Assembly: GCA_000697335.1 (NCBI GenBank)
Contig: JNEM01016608.1
Span: 1 to 31,761, forward strand
Direction of reading: 5' to 3'
Length of the DNA: 31,761 nucleotides
From: Conidiobolus incongruus B7586
Lineage: Eukaryota > Entomophthoromycota > Entomophthoromycetes > Entomophthorales > Conidiobolaceae
The notes under the pieces were generated by a model, which saw only the letters and a program-made list of their open reading frames with translations, made no database searches and was not told where the DNA came from. The translations under genes were made by a program, and so were the position numbers. Below, one piece after another: positions 1 to 10,124 of this stretch (within the stretch, counting starts at the first letter, position 1; each line of letters begins with the position of its first letter).

Positions 1-77
1 ATAATTATATAATTATTTAACTTAAATCAAAAGGTATGTTTATTATATTTTTTATATATAAATAAAAAATATTAACT

Positions 78-405
78 GAAATTAAATTTTTAAATTAAAG
101 TAAATTTTAAATAATATCCCTTTTAGATTTAAAATAGTTTGTCTAATAATCAATGGTAAATTTAAATAAAATATTATCTTTATAAATTGTTTTTAAAACT
201 AAAATGACTTTATAAGATTTATATTTGAATTTTAATAATATTAAAATAAAAGACTTTGGATGATAATTATATATTCTAAATATAATTAAATTTAACCTTA
301 AATTTTAAAAATAATATATTTTAAAAAAATAAAGATGTGTATAAGAGACAGTTATAATATGTTTGAAAAATCAGAAATTAAATAATTTTCCATTTATTTT
401 TGAGT
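78..405. repeat. Diverged AT-rich repeat, copy A
   Basis: This segment aligns by eye with 5706-6115 in the same orientation. Shared landmarks in order are a block reading GTAAATTTTAAATAATATCC, an ATTATCTTTATAA block, and after the mosaic end a block reading ATAATATGTTTGAAA followed by ATCAGAAATTAAA. The two copies differ by many substitutions and small indels, so they are old. In copy A the mosaic end at 333-351 stands where copy B has about 100 bases of TA-rich sequence. No coding content or terminal structure is seen, so the family is unknown. Confidence 0.7.
333..351 (+). other. Tn5 mosaic end (Nextera adapter), left
   Basis: The 19 bases are an exact match to the engineered Tn5 mosaic end used in Nextera tagmentation (AGATGTGTATAAGAGACAG). 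The orientation is that found at the left end of a tagmented insert, pointing into 352-1130. The mosaic end is a synthetic hybrid of the Tn5 inside and outside ends, so a natural 19/19 match is very unlikely. The longer P5 or P7 handle that should precede it is absent; AT-rich genomic sequence abuts it directly. It is best read as untrimmed library sequence built into the assembly. Confidence 0.95.
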
Positions 406-1130
406 TAATAATTAAATATATTTTATTTATTATGAATTTTAGAAAATAATAGTTTGGATAAATTATATAGTTATAATTAAATTGAATAATCATTTATTCA
501 TTGATTATTATATTAATATAATACTTATATTATAATTTTTTTGATTTTATATTAATTTTTCAATTATAAAGGATTTATTATTTTATATAAGATAATGAAT
601 TAAGATAGATTATATATTAAAAAATCAGTATAATATTTCAAAAAATTTAATCTAATCGATATTAAACTTCAAGTATAAACAATTTGATAGCATTAATTAT
701 AAAAAAGCAAAAATATATGAATATGTTGTTTTTGATAATATTATATTGGAGAATATTTTATTATAATAAATTTGAATCAAATTATATATAATTCTATTTA
801 TTTTAATTAGTAAATTACTGAAAAGCCCTTAATACCCCAAATAAATTATATAAATTTATTTTGCTGATTATCCTATATATTATATTACTAATATAGGATA
901 TAAAATAATTTTGAAAATTTTTATTATTAAACTTACTAAATGAGCTTTTTTTATTTGGCTCTAGTTATATATTTTAATATCTACCAATAATATTAGCAAA
1001 ATATAATAAAGAAGCTAATATCAATAATTTATATATAAATTAAAGTTTTGATCTGATTATAATCCAAATTAATTAATTACCTGAAATAATTATCATGACA
1101 ATTATTTATAATTAAATATATATATATATA

Positions 1131-1149
1131 CTGTCTCTTATACACATCT
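1131..1149 (-). other. Tn5 mosaic end (Nextera adapter), right
   Basis: This is an exact 19-base reverse complement of the element at 333-351 (CTGTCTCTTATACACATCT), in the orientation expected at the right end of a tagmented insert. Together the two bracket 779 bases. A run of TA repeats lies just left of it and a TTA microsatellite just right, so both joins fall in low-complexity sequence. The 9 bases outside the two ends differ (left ends AAAATAA, right starts AAATTTA), so there is no 9-bp target duplication of a real Tn5 insertion. Confidence 0.95.
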
Positions 1150-1153
1150 AAAT

Positions 1154-1175
1154 TTATTATTATTATTATTATTTT
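1154..1175. repeat. TTA microsatellite
   Basis: About six tandem TTA units followed by a short T run, immediately to the right of the second mosaic end. A similar short TTA/ATT run occurs near 3035-3050 and in VPS13 intron 12. Confidence 0.85.
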
Positions 1176-1399
1176 GTAATAAAAAATATTTTCTTTAATA
1201 TTCAGATTTATATCAAAATAATATCACTTATTTTTATTATATTATTTGAAATTTTAATATTATAGCTAATTGATTTATTTAATTTCATGTTATATTAAAT
1301 AATATCCAAAAACTCTTTTAAAAAAATTATTTTGACTAAAATAAAATATATTTAAAATTATAAGTAAAATTACTAATAACATAGCATATATAATCATTA

Positions 1400-1690
1400 A
1401 TAATTTAATAAAAACTGTCGCATCCTGTTCCTTCGGATAAACAAGATTAAGGAACCAGTCCCATGAATCATCACAAGAACACACATTGCACAGCCACATC
1501 CCTGCAAACTCTTAAAATACCTTTAAATATACCAGTAGCTTCTATCATGGAAGCTTGATTTTGGTTCATATTCAAAATTCACAACTCTATTACCAACTAT
1601 CCTCTCCCATATCTAACACTTCCAAGCGTAACACCTCTGCCTTGGTGTTACTTAAATCACCCACCAACTTATCACTAGTTATACCATATT
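1400..1690 (-). pseudogene. Unidentified coding-like fragment, minus strand
   Basis: Read on the minus strand, this GC-richer patch gives three successive short coding-like runs in different frames. One includes DKLVGDLSNTKAEVLRLEV, the next VVNFEYEPKSSFHD, the last GIFKGILRVCRDVAV. They are separated by stops and frame changes, as in a decayed gene. I recognise no family. It is divergent from, and next to, the F-box-like fragment at 1771; the two may be remnants of one former locus. Confidence 0.25.
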
Positions 1691-1770
1691 ACTTATCTGA
1701 ATAATAAAATCTATTCTGCTACAATTTCTTTTCTTATTTATCTTTACTCACTATTACATAATTTTATAAT

Positions 1771-1986
1771 ATGTCTCTCATTCGTTCTAATCTCCCCAAT
1801 TTACAGTTAATCCCATATGATGAACCCAATCGGATGGCCATTGCGACCCAACTGGTCCTCATGGCCCCTAGAGTTGTAGATCACATAGTCACTTATATCT
1901 CCGACCATCATGGCGAAATATTAGAGCTGGCATTGATACCCTTAGCTAATCTCGTTACAAAAACAAATAAAATAATTTATTATTAA
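1771..1986 (+). pseudogene. Possible F-box-like gene fragment
   Basis: A short open frame in a local GC-richer island (about 1400-1960). It starts with ATG after a pyrimidine-rich leader and encodes 71 residues. The first 62 or so have ordinary composition, including RVVDHIVTYISDHH followed by LELALIPLANL. That spacing resembles an F-box (a hydrophobic 'P..VVDHIV.YL' helix followed by 'LALV...L'), but the canonical leading LP and trailing Cys/Trp are missing. Coding character stops abruptly near 1960, where the DNA becomes AT-only, so this is either a truncated relic or a lone first exon. No downstream exon is convincing. The F-box suggestion is an inference from pattern only. Confidence 0.25.
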
Positions 1987-1989
1987 TTA

Positions 1990-3600
1990 GTAATCCTTTT
2001 AGAAAAATTGAAATATTTGTTTATTTTAATAAATTCTTTTAATTATCTATATTTTAGGGAATAAATAATTAAAATATATTCTATTCAACTAAATAATTAT
2101 TTTTTTAAATCTAATAAAATTTTTTGAGGATTTAATATAATAGTTGAGGATTATAAAAATAATTAAATATTTATAATTTAAAGTCAATCTTATAATTATA
2201 AAAGGATCTTTATTTAAACTATTTTAAATTTATTTTTTAAATATTATTATCATTATATGATTAAATTCATGAATTAAATAGAATTCGATTAAATATTTTA
2301 TTCTATATAGCTTTTTATCATGATATTAATAGTTTGGCCATTTTAATAAAATTTTTTTATTACTTAAAAATAGTCTAATAAATGGTATATCCTTAAAAGA
2401 TTATAATAGGTTTAATTTTCTTATGTATAGATTATAAACTAAGTGAATAATTGGTAAATTAGTAAATATTTTAATGTAAGCCAATAATAAATAATGTTAA
2501 AAATAAAAATACTAGCTTATTTTTAATTTTGTCTTGATCATTAATTCATTGGCATCTAATTGTTAATTTTAATATTTTAATATTTTATTAAAATATTAAC
2601 TATTAGGAAATATTAATATCAAATTACAAATATTAATATTTTTAAAAATAGGAATCAGATATATAAACTAGAAATAGAATTTAACATTAACTATAAAATA
2701 GTTCTGATAATTCATAATAACTCAAATTTTGCTAATATAAAACCTACTAAGATATTTGTTGGATTTTCTGTGTGATCAGGGTTTATAATTAAAATAGTAA
2801 AAGTAAAAATGTAAGTCTATTTTTATTCTATATTTAATTTAACAATGGTTGTTTATTTATCTTCAAAAACCCCCTTTTATCCAGTGTTAAATTTTATCAA
2901 TAAAAGTATAATCAAGTAATGTCAAATAACTTAATAATTGTGGGACAAGTATTAGATTATAATAGTGTAAGTGGTTGGCAATATTACCAACATATTAGTA
3001 TCATAATACACTTTTTTTATTAATTCATTTATTTATTATTATTATTAATAGAGTAATTAAATACACATTTATTCTTTTTTTAGAAAAATTAGTTCAACTA
3101 TTTAAATTAAGATATCAATTACTAATTAATTTAAAAACACTATTCTTTACTAGCAAACCCCTTTTAAATTACTACCATTTGATTACTAACTTTATATTAT
3201 CTAACAAACTATATATACCTAATTTGTTAAAGATTATACTTTAAATAAAACATTTATTTTCATATTAATAAGCTATATTGACTATTATTAAATAAAATAA
3301 TATAAACTTTGATTTAAAATTTTGAAAAGCAATTATAATATGGAATTAGCTATTTGGTAAATTTATATCTAATAAGATTGAAAAAGATAGCATTATTATT
3401 CTATCACTTTAAATTAGATTATATTTAATATTATATAGTTCATTATTTTTGTTAAATCTCTTTTACAAAGGTTTAAGATTTATTTTAGGGAAAAAATTAA
3501 GGTTTGGTTACAGAATCTTAACAATGGTGATGATATTTCATGTCATTAACACTTTTGATAAACATTATACATGGTTACCTGAGTTTGCAATTAATTCATA
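1990..3600. other. AT-rich gene-free stretch
   Basis: I see no gene, RNA or structured repeat here beyond homopolymer and A/T simple sequence. The only item noted, near 3554-3617, was rejected as too short. Confidence 0.6.
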
Positions 3601-3619
3601 TTTATTTGGCTTTGATAAT

Positions 3620-4650
3620 TAGTAACTAAAGGCAATAGCTACTTAGTCTTCAAATTAATCAATTAATTACTTGGAAAGAATAATCAAGTTATTATCTTAG
3701 TAAGATCTTAAAATCTCAACAAAATTGGAAAATTATATAATTTCTAGGAAAAGCATCTAGATTATTTAAAATTATTTAGTGTTGCTTTATCTTAGAATTT
3801 TCAAACTAGCTTATTTCTTAAATAAAAGTGGTTTTCTATATTGCTACTATAGTTATTTCAGGTTCAAATAAAAATTATGAAAATAATTTATATAAACCAG
3901 CAATTAATAGCAACTCTAAAATATCCACTAATCAATATTATCTAATTTTATATAAATTAATAAAAAGAATATTTTAGAATCTATTGTCATATCCTAAACC
4001 ATCAAAACCATAGTTTTAACTTCAAAATTAAAGATTATATACCAACTTTCAGTTCCCCCAGAGTGTATACTAAGTATAATTAGAATCCTGTACAAACCCT
4101 CAAGTAGTATTTCAAGTTATTCTTTAAGGTTAAGATAGTGAAGCTCTTTTAAAACTTTAATAAAAAATACAAGGACAAATTTAGAGATATTGCTATAGAC
4201 CTTACTCTATCTTAAGCTTTTATACCAATTTTTTAAAACTATGCAAAGGTCTTCTTATTAGAATTATAAGCTTATAGAGCCTTTTATCATTGGTAAAATA
4301 GACTCTTATCCAGCTAATAACAAAAAATTTAATATTTAATACCCTTATATAATTAATCTAATTTCAATAGGAAATTTAGCTATTATTGATATTTGGGAGA
4401 TAGCTAAAGTATATATTCTAGCACCTAATAAACCACAATCCAATGACCAATATTATTTATATCTAATATCAGTTACTTAGAGTCAAGTTATTAATATAGT
4501 CAAGAAAGATTTTCCCAATATCTTATTTTTTACTTAAGAGGGTAAAAATCCCAAGGAATTGAAAGCTATTGACTACTCAAAAGCTAAAAAGAACTTGGGT
4601 ATTAAGTTTATTCCTATTGATTAGATTCTCTCTATTATTGCTAAATAATT
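3620..4650 (+). pseudogene. Decayed extended-SDR (Gre2-like) reductase, copy 1
   Basis: This is a heavily decayed plus-strand relic of the same NAD(P)-dependent reductase/epimerase gene as the minus-strand copy at 16133-17187. Matching blocks appear in order. Near 3620-3700 is the Rossmann region, where the expected TGGNGYL reads TKGNSYL. Near 3840-3930 is a VVFYIATIVIS block. Near 4050 is SPRVYTKYN, and near 4365-4430 is a GNLAIIDIWEIAKVYIL block. The C-terminal block KAKKNLGIKFIPID lies near 4580-4620. Intact extended SDRs of this type (dihydroflavonol or aldehyde reductases) reduce carbonyl substrates with NADPH. Here key glycines are lost and there are many in-frame stops, mostly TAA or TAG where Gln or Trp is expected, for example 3745-3747 and 4535-4537. 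It cannot encode a protein. Frame continuity in the middle (3950-4040) is unclear and may include a former intron. Confidence 0.75.
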
Positions 4651-5705
4651 TAATTAAATTAGATATTGACTATTCTATAATATAATAATTTCTTATTTTT
4701 TTGTGAATTGATTATAATTATACTAAGTTAATATACTTGTAAATTTCTCTCAATTATTTACTATATTAATTATTTTAATCAAATATTAATATCGAAATTA
4801 AATAATAGCATAGTTATAAGATTGAAATTAAATATATAAATTAATAAATAATATATATAAATTAATGAATAATATAAAATTAATAGCCTTTTTTATTATT
4901 AATAACTCTTTTTTATATTTTTGGTAAATTTCTAATATCTAGAAAATAGTTCTTTTTATTAAAGACTAAAATTTGATATTTTACAAATTATTTTAATTTG
5001 TTTGAAGGAATTTTTTTTCCTGCAAGCTGTGTTTTTAATTGTTTAAAACAATTATAATTACATAGGTTATAATCAAATGAATATACTAGATATAATAACT
5101 CCCTCTAATTTTTTTATATAAAAAATCTTTTATAGCTTTAATTTTATATATTTTATAATTATTATATAAAATAATAGATATCTTTAATTTATATTAAAAA
5201 TATTATTTAAAAATTATTTTATTTAAAAAAGTAATATATAACTTATTATTAATTGATTTTCTTTGAGGTATTAATTAAAAAGACTATATACCATTATAAT
5301 CTATTATAACAATTAACATTTGCTTATATTTAAACTATTTATTCATTAGAATTTATAGAGAAGATTGATTTAGCTTAACCTAACATCTTATTTTATTTTT
5401 AAGTAAAAGATTATATAAAGGAATTTAAGATTCATCATTTATAAATATTCACTATAAAAACCTTTGTTTTTAGTTATATTTTAATAAGTTAGTTTAACTA
5501 TAATTACTTTAGTTTTCTTTTAAGCTTTTGTTAAATTATAAGGTATTTATTTTACATTTTTATTAATTAATCTAAGTTTAAACTTAAATAAATATAATAT
5601 ACTTGTATAATTAATATTAAATTGTTTTAATAGTTTTTAACATAAATAAAAAGATATTTCTTAATATATTTTTTAACTTTATTAGTAAGTGAAAAAATAA
5701 TAATA

Positions 5706-5970
5706 GAAATTAATCTTTTAAATTTTAGTAAATTTTAAATAATATCCTTTCTAGTTTTAAAATCACAAATCTAGTGATATATGGTAATTTTAGATAAAGC
5801 ATTATCTTTATAAGTTGTTTGTAAGTTTTAGATGATTTTAGAGGGTTTATAGTTAAGTTTTAAAGATATAAAAATGAAAGCCTTTTGATAATCACAATTT
5901 AGTTTAAATATGATTAAATTTAAATATATATTTTAAAATCAAAATATTTTAATAAAAAAATAATTAAAAT

Positions 5971-6007
<37 letters not shown>

Positions 6008-6115
6008 TGAAAAAATATATTTTCCTATATATTTTATATATATATAATCTTTCAAAATATATAATATGTTTGAAAGATCAGAAATTAAAAAATTTGCCAT
6101 TTTTTAATTTCTATA
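5706..6115. repeat. Diverged AT-rich repeat, copy B
   Basis: This is the direct-orientation partner of copy A, about 5.6 kb away. It includes a 31-bp pure TA tract at 5974-6004 and further TA-rich sequence to about 6055 that copy A lacks. The shared order of blocks on both sides of this tract shows that copy A's two flanks belong together. Nothing in the sequence says whether it is a transposon fragment or a tandem or segmental duplication. Confidence 0.7.
5974..6004. repeat. TA dinucleotide microsatellite
   Basis: A 31-base uninterrupted alternating AT/TA tract, within repeat copy B. It is a likely site of polymerase slippage and of assembly difficulty. Confidence 0.9.
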
Positions 6116-7170
6116 CTAATAATAATTATGTTTAAAAATAGTAAATAGCTTAAAAGTAATATTATTATAATAACCCTAATAACTTTATTATTATTATCTT
6201 CCAAAAATATCAATTAACTTTAATTTATAATAATCATATTTTGTTTATTTAAATAATTTTTCAAAAATATTAAAATATATTTAAAATTTTAGAAATATAC
6301 TCCAAATGGATAGATATTACATTTTATTATATCAAGGATATTTATTAAATTTTAATATTATTAATTTTAACCTAGATTATTTTAACTTGGAATAGTTTTT
6401 ATATAAATTTGATTATTTTTAATCTGGTTTGATATATTTTATAGGTTTATTCAGAATTACATTTTTTATATATAAATTAATTAATTTAAGGCTATCTACT
6501 ATATATTCACTAATCTAAGTTATATATATTCAATAATAGTTTAATTCAAGCTAATTAAAATTTTGTCACTAATTCAATTCCAGGGTTATAAATCTTTAAC
6601 CTAATATTAACACATGAATATAAATACCATTATTATGAGTTAATAAAGAATTAATTTTTGATTATTCTTATAAATGATGATGTTCATATCTTTATTTCAT
6701 ATTGTTAAAATTTTGGTATCAAGTATATAATAAGATAAAATCAAGTTTTTTTCAATTTCAGCATTTCTATTAAAATAAAATAATTAAAATAGTATTGAAT
6801 TTCATCATTAGAAATAATATTGAAATATTTTCATCCTTCCAAACTATTACTTTCTTCCAGAATAAAATATATTAATGAATAATACTTTCATTTATTTTTC
6901 AAATAAATTAATCATCAAACCCAGCATTTATTTATATCATTTCATACAAATTTAAAACCAAGAATTTACTTATGAAACATTAAATCCCACAAATTGGTTA
7001 AAAACGAATAAATTATAAATATTTATAAATTCCCAAGAGTTATTAAATTTAATTTAATAGAAAAATAAATTATATATATAAAATTAAATTCGATATATAG
7101 AAAAATATTAAATCATTCAATAATATTATCTTTGATTTATTATTTTTAATCATAAATTTAAATATCCAAA

Positions 7171-7638
7171 ATGTTGCATTTGTTAAAGAATTTTACCCCT
7201 AATGTTGCTCGTTCCTCCATCAATCATCAATTAGTTCGCTTCCGTTCAACCGTTCAAAAAGCCACCATATATTATACCGAAAAGTTAGACGACGGTAGCA
7301 AGTTTATCAGTCGTGTCCCTAGATCTGTTGACCCTATCAAAGTTGAAGATCTACCTCCCCCCATCCGCAAAACCCTTCCAGGTCCTAAAAAGTATCACCT
7401 TACAGAGGAGCAGATTCAAGAGATGAGGAGGTTGAGAGAAGAAGATCCCGTGACTTGGACTCGTTCCAAATTAGCTAAAAAGTTCGATTGCTCTCCCACC
7501 TTTGTCACTATGCAAGCTCCAGCTCCCCAATGGTATATGGATCAATTAATGGAGAAAAAGACTGAACAATGGAACAGATGGGGTTATAAACGTCAATTAA
7601 TTTATGTTAATCGTCAAAGAAGACGCGCTCAATGGTAA
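7171..7638 (+). CDS. Mitochondrial large-subunit ribosomal protein mL58 (MRPL20 family)
   Basis: This encodes a 155-residue, intronless protein of the fungal MRP-L20 family, a structural component of the mitochondrial large ribosomal subunit. The first 25 or so residues (MLHLLKNFTPNVARSS and on) are rich in basic, hydroxylated and hydrophobic residues without acids, as expected for a mitochondrial presequence. The conserved C-terminal half follows: KKYHLTEEQIQEMRRLREED at about 74-93, then DPVTWTRSKLAKKF and CSPTFV, then the APAP motif, ending in a basic tail rich in Arg and Gln. Length is slightly shorter than the yeast protein (about 195). The ATG is chosen because it opens the presequence-like segment. 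It ends in TAA, with AATAAA overlapping the stop. It is convergent with the bHLH gene 280 bases downstream. Function is by family; no oddities seen. Confidence 0.92.
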   Translation: MLHLLKNFTPNVARSSINHQLVRFRSTVQKATIYYTEKLDDGSKFISRVPRSVDPIKVEDLPPPIRKTLPGPKKYHLTEEQIQEMRRLREEDPVTWTRSKLAKKFDCSPTFVTMQAPAPQWYMDQLMEKKTEQWNRWGYKRQLIYVNRQRRRAQW

Positions 7639-7918
7639 TAAATTTTTTTATTTAAATAATTATAATTAAATTTAAATTTTTTGATTAATTGATAAATTAT
7701 TCCCAAAAAGACTTTAAATATAGTTAATATAAAAATAATGTTATAAAAGGAGGAGTATCCTTTAAGTCAGGAGTGAAAAAGTGTAGAGAGAGAATTAGTG
7801 GATTCACAAATATTTTTGATGTTTATTTTTAAATAAACTGTCAATTTTTGCATCTTTTTATTGATTTTATAGTGATATTTTCACTCAATTTAAATTAATT
7901 AGTTTGGAATAATGATAT
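7639..7918. other. Convergent 3' intergenic region
   Basis: These 280 bases lie between the stop codons of mL58 (plus) and the bHLH gene (minus). A GC-richer patch at 7745-7805 includes the short palindrome AGGAGTATCCT. It probably serves as shared 3' UTR and polyadenylation space; no separate gene is seen. Confidence 0.5.
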
Positions 7919-8836
7919 TCATTTACTCACTGGCCTCTCTAGAGAATTGTATGATGGGTCGAATGTACTCGAATGAGGTGTTAGTGATGTTGGACTTTTT
8001 GTATTTTGTTGTTGTGCTTGTTGTTGGCGCATTTGATGGAACTGATGCTGCTGCCTCTGCTGATTGGCAATCACTTGACTCATTCTCATCAATTCAGATC
8101 TCAAAAACTTAAGCTGTTGAGTAAGATGAAGATGCGTATTTTTCATGGTATCAATGAATTGTATGGCTTGAACTAGTACTTCTCCTTTACTAGATTTCAA
8201 TTGGCCTTCACTTGAAGGGAGGGCCATTCTTAAAATATCAAATAATTCTTTCATCTCTTTCCTTCTTTTTCTCTCGGCCATCTTGTGACTTAATTTGGTC
8301 TCTTCATCCCCTCCAGCTTGCGTAGTACTGTTGTTATCTGAATGAGAGCTTACATCGGATACAGGATTGCCAACATCATGAGACATTCTTCTATTACATG
8401 AAACAATTGGATAAGGTTGAGATTGCCTTGGTAGCTGTTCCGAATTTCTGCGATTCATAACTAATTGGTTTGTGCGATAAGAAGCTGGGCGACCTCTAAC
8501 GGGTTCACGATTCATTGAGACGACAGGAAGAGAGGGGCGGCGATAAGTAGGTGGTGAAGCGAAAAGTTGTGAGATAGAAGGGAGTGATTGGCGATGCTGA
8601 GGATGCATTGGCTCAGCTGGAGGAGGTCGGATAGCTTCGAGGGTTGAATGATTTTCTGGCCATTCAGCAATAGGGTGAATGGTGTGACCAGACAGTGTTG
8701 TAGGAAATTTTTGAGAGTAGAAGGGTTGAACTGTACTGATGGTAATAGGTTTGGAGACGAGATGCTGTGGGAGTGACAGAGGAGCTGTTTTATTGTTGCT
8801 AGATGTTGTAGATGGTGTAATTTTAGATTCTGCCAT
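7919..8836 (-). CDS. bHLH transcription factor
   Basis: This encodes a 305-residue protein with one basic helix-loop-helix domain near residues 180-235. The basic region HKMAERKRRKEMKELF keeps the His-Glu-Arg pattern of class B E-box (CACGTG-type) binders. Helix 1 (MKELFDILRMALP), a loop (SSEGQLKSSKGEV) and helix 2 (LVQAIQFIDTMK) follow. A short leucine-rich continuation at about 237-256 may act as a zipper-like dimer extension, and a Gln-rich stretch at about 258-277 may be an activation segment. The N-terminal 175 residues are Ser/Pro/Gln-rich and probably disordered, with two similar Arg-rich patches (NRRNSEQ, NRRMSHD). It likely acts in the nucleus as a dimer. No intron is needed. It ends in TGA. 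Targets cannot be inferred. A homopurine G-rich tract lies about 130-160 bases upstream. Confidence 0.85.
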   Translation of the reverse strand: MAESKITPSTTSSNNKTAPLSLPQHLVSKPITISTVQPFYSQKFPTTLSGHTIHPIAEWPENHSTLEAIRPPPAEPMHPQHRQSLPSISQLFASPPTYRRPSLPVVSMNREPVRGRPASYRTNQLVMNRRNSEQLPRQSQPYPIVSCNRRMSHDVGNPVSDVSSHSDNNSTTQAGGDEETKLSHKMAERKRRKEMKELFDILRMALPSSEGQLKSSKGEVLVQAIQFIDTMKNTHLHLTQQLKFLRSELMRMSQVIANQQRQQHQFHQMRQQQAQQQNTKSPTSLTPHSSTFDPSYNSLERPVSK

Positions 8837-8965
8837 GTTTGAAACCAGTTACAATAATATCATATATCCAAAGCAGAAAATTTTAATTAAATCAATGAAC
8901 ACTAGAAGAAAGGACATTTATATGAAGTTTGCAGGGTAACTGGTTTTGCTGCCCAGGAGGAATAG

Positions 8966-8998
8966 TGGGGGAGGAGGGAGGGGAAAATGAAAAAGGGG
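8966..8998 (+). promoter_or_regulatory. G-rich homopurine tract upstream of the bHLH gene
   Basis: The plus strand reads GTGGGGGAGGAGGGAGGGG, then a short A-rich spacer and a final GGGG, in a region otherwise very AT-rich. It lies 130-162 bases upstream of the bHLH start, so the gene-sense strand is a CT tract (CCCCTCCCTCCTCCCCC). Such tracts can be promoter CT boxes bound by zinc-finger factors, or can fold into G-quadruplex or triplex DNA. Four G runs are present, though one loop would be about 11 bases. The regulatory role is an inference from position and composition. Confidence 0.4.
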
Positions 8999-10124
8999 AC
9001 ATTGGAATAATGATAGGACCCTAATCAATGAAGTTGTCTCAAATGTCAGACAATATTTATCAGGGTTAGATGATTTCGGTTTCAAATACCTGAGTGCAAA
9101 GAGCGTGTTGGAATGAATGATAAATATATACCTTGAAAGACTCCTTTACAAACTATTTTCACATTTTACCAATATAATTGTTTTAAAGCAAAATATATGA
9201 AGGCGCATCAGAATGAATTTAAAACTGACTCCTGATATCTATAATGTAAAAGAGATATGATATTTTTTATTCAATATTGAATTAATAGGTAAACTGCTAT
9301 AATTGCTTTATAAGACACTCTACAAATAAAGATATATTTTCTTTATCCCTTTTATTAAAATCATAAATCATCAAATATTGTTTTTATTAAAATATTAAAT
9401 GTAAAACTTGTTTAAATAGAATTATTTTCAATAATTTTACAAATTATTATATTATTATAATATAAAATATACAAGCAATATATAAATGAAAATGGCTTTA
9501 TAAAATCTAATTTAAGATATTTAATCATTATCAATATTTAAATATTTTGATAAACCCATTCAATATTTCACGGAGTTGAAAATAATAAAATATTAGATTG
9601 TTAAATATTGCACATTGAATTAGTTAAACTCTACTGTTTAGAACTTTGATTTTATATATTAAATATTATACTTAATTCGATCAATTAATTCTATAATTCT
9701 CTAGATTACTTGCTATCAATATATACCAAAATATAAAATCAATATATATAAATAAAAATCGATTCTCAAGATAAATATATTCGAATAATGAATACATAAT
9801 ATTCCAACTCATTTTTCAATATCATTGCAATTCCATATATCAATATGAAATATAAATGCATTCAAATATCACTAATATTTATTTGTATAAAAATCAATAT
9901 ATTTCCATTTCAATTATTATATAATAATGATAGAATTTTTTGCTTTGAATGATATTAAATCCAGAACCTTAAATATTTAATCAAACTACAAAAACAATCC
10001 TTACAATTCAACAAAAATATCACTTACATTTTAAAAAGTACAGTTAATTTAAGCCCTAATCATATTATTCTCCACAACAGCCCCTTTTGATTTTATATAT
10101 TATTAGCATATTGGAATTTAAAGT

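Larger units (their letters stand above)
1..1289. other. AT-rich gene-free stretch with adapter artefacts
   Basis: No supportable gene is seen on either strand. The stretch is extremely AT-rich. It contains one copy of a diverged repeat (78 to about 405), two Tn5 mosaic-end sequences (333-351 and 1131-1149) and a TTA microsatellite beginning at 1154. Short open frames here are compositionally low-complexity and show no recognisable motif. Confidence 0.7.
4660..7170. other. AT-rich intergenic stretch
   Basis: No gene is visible. The stretch contains repeat copy B (5706-6115) with its TA microsatellite. The last few hundred bases are the upstream region of the mL58 gene. I see no clear promoter motif distinguishable from the AT background. 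Confidence 0.6.

Noticed and set aside
333-1149. A genuine Tn5-like composite transposon with 19-bp inverted ends
   Set aside because: The ends are the engineered mosaic sequence rather than natural Tn5 ends, nothing like a transposase lies inside, and there is no 9-bp target duplication.
3554-3617. A short frame containing WLPEFAIN, reminiscent of a Ty3-type integrase fossil
   Set aside because: Only about 20 codons are suggestive, with no neighbouring domain; too short to support an element.
78-6115. Repeat copies A and B as the long terminal repeats of a retroelement
   Set aside because: They are direct repeats 5.6 kb apart, but no polymerase, protease or capsid-like coding is seen between them, no TG...CA ends or target duplication is evident, and the interval holds a decayed host reductase.
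7912-8939. Plus-strand open frames over the bHLH gene and its leader
   Set aside because: They are antisense to a well-supported bHLH domain and show no family features.
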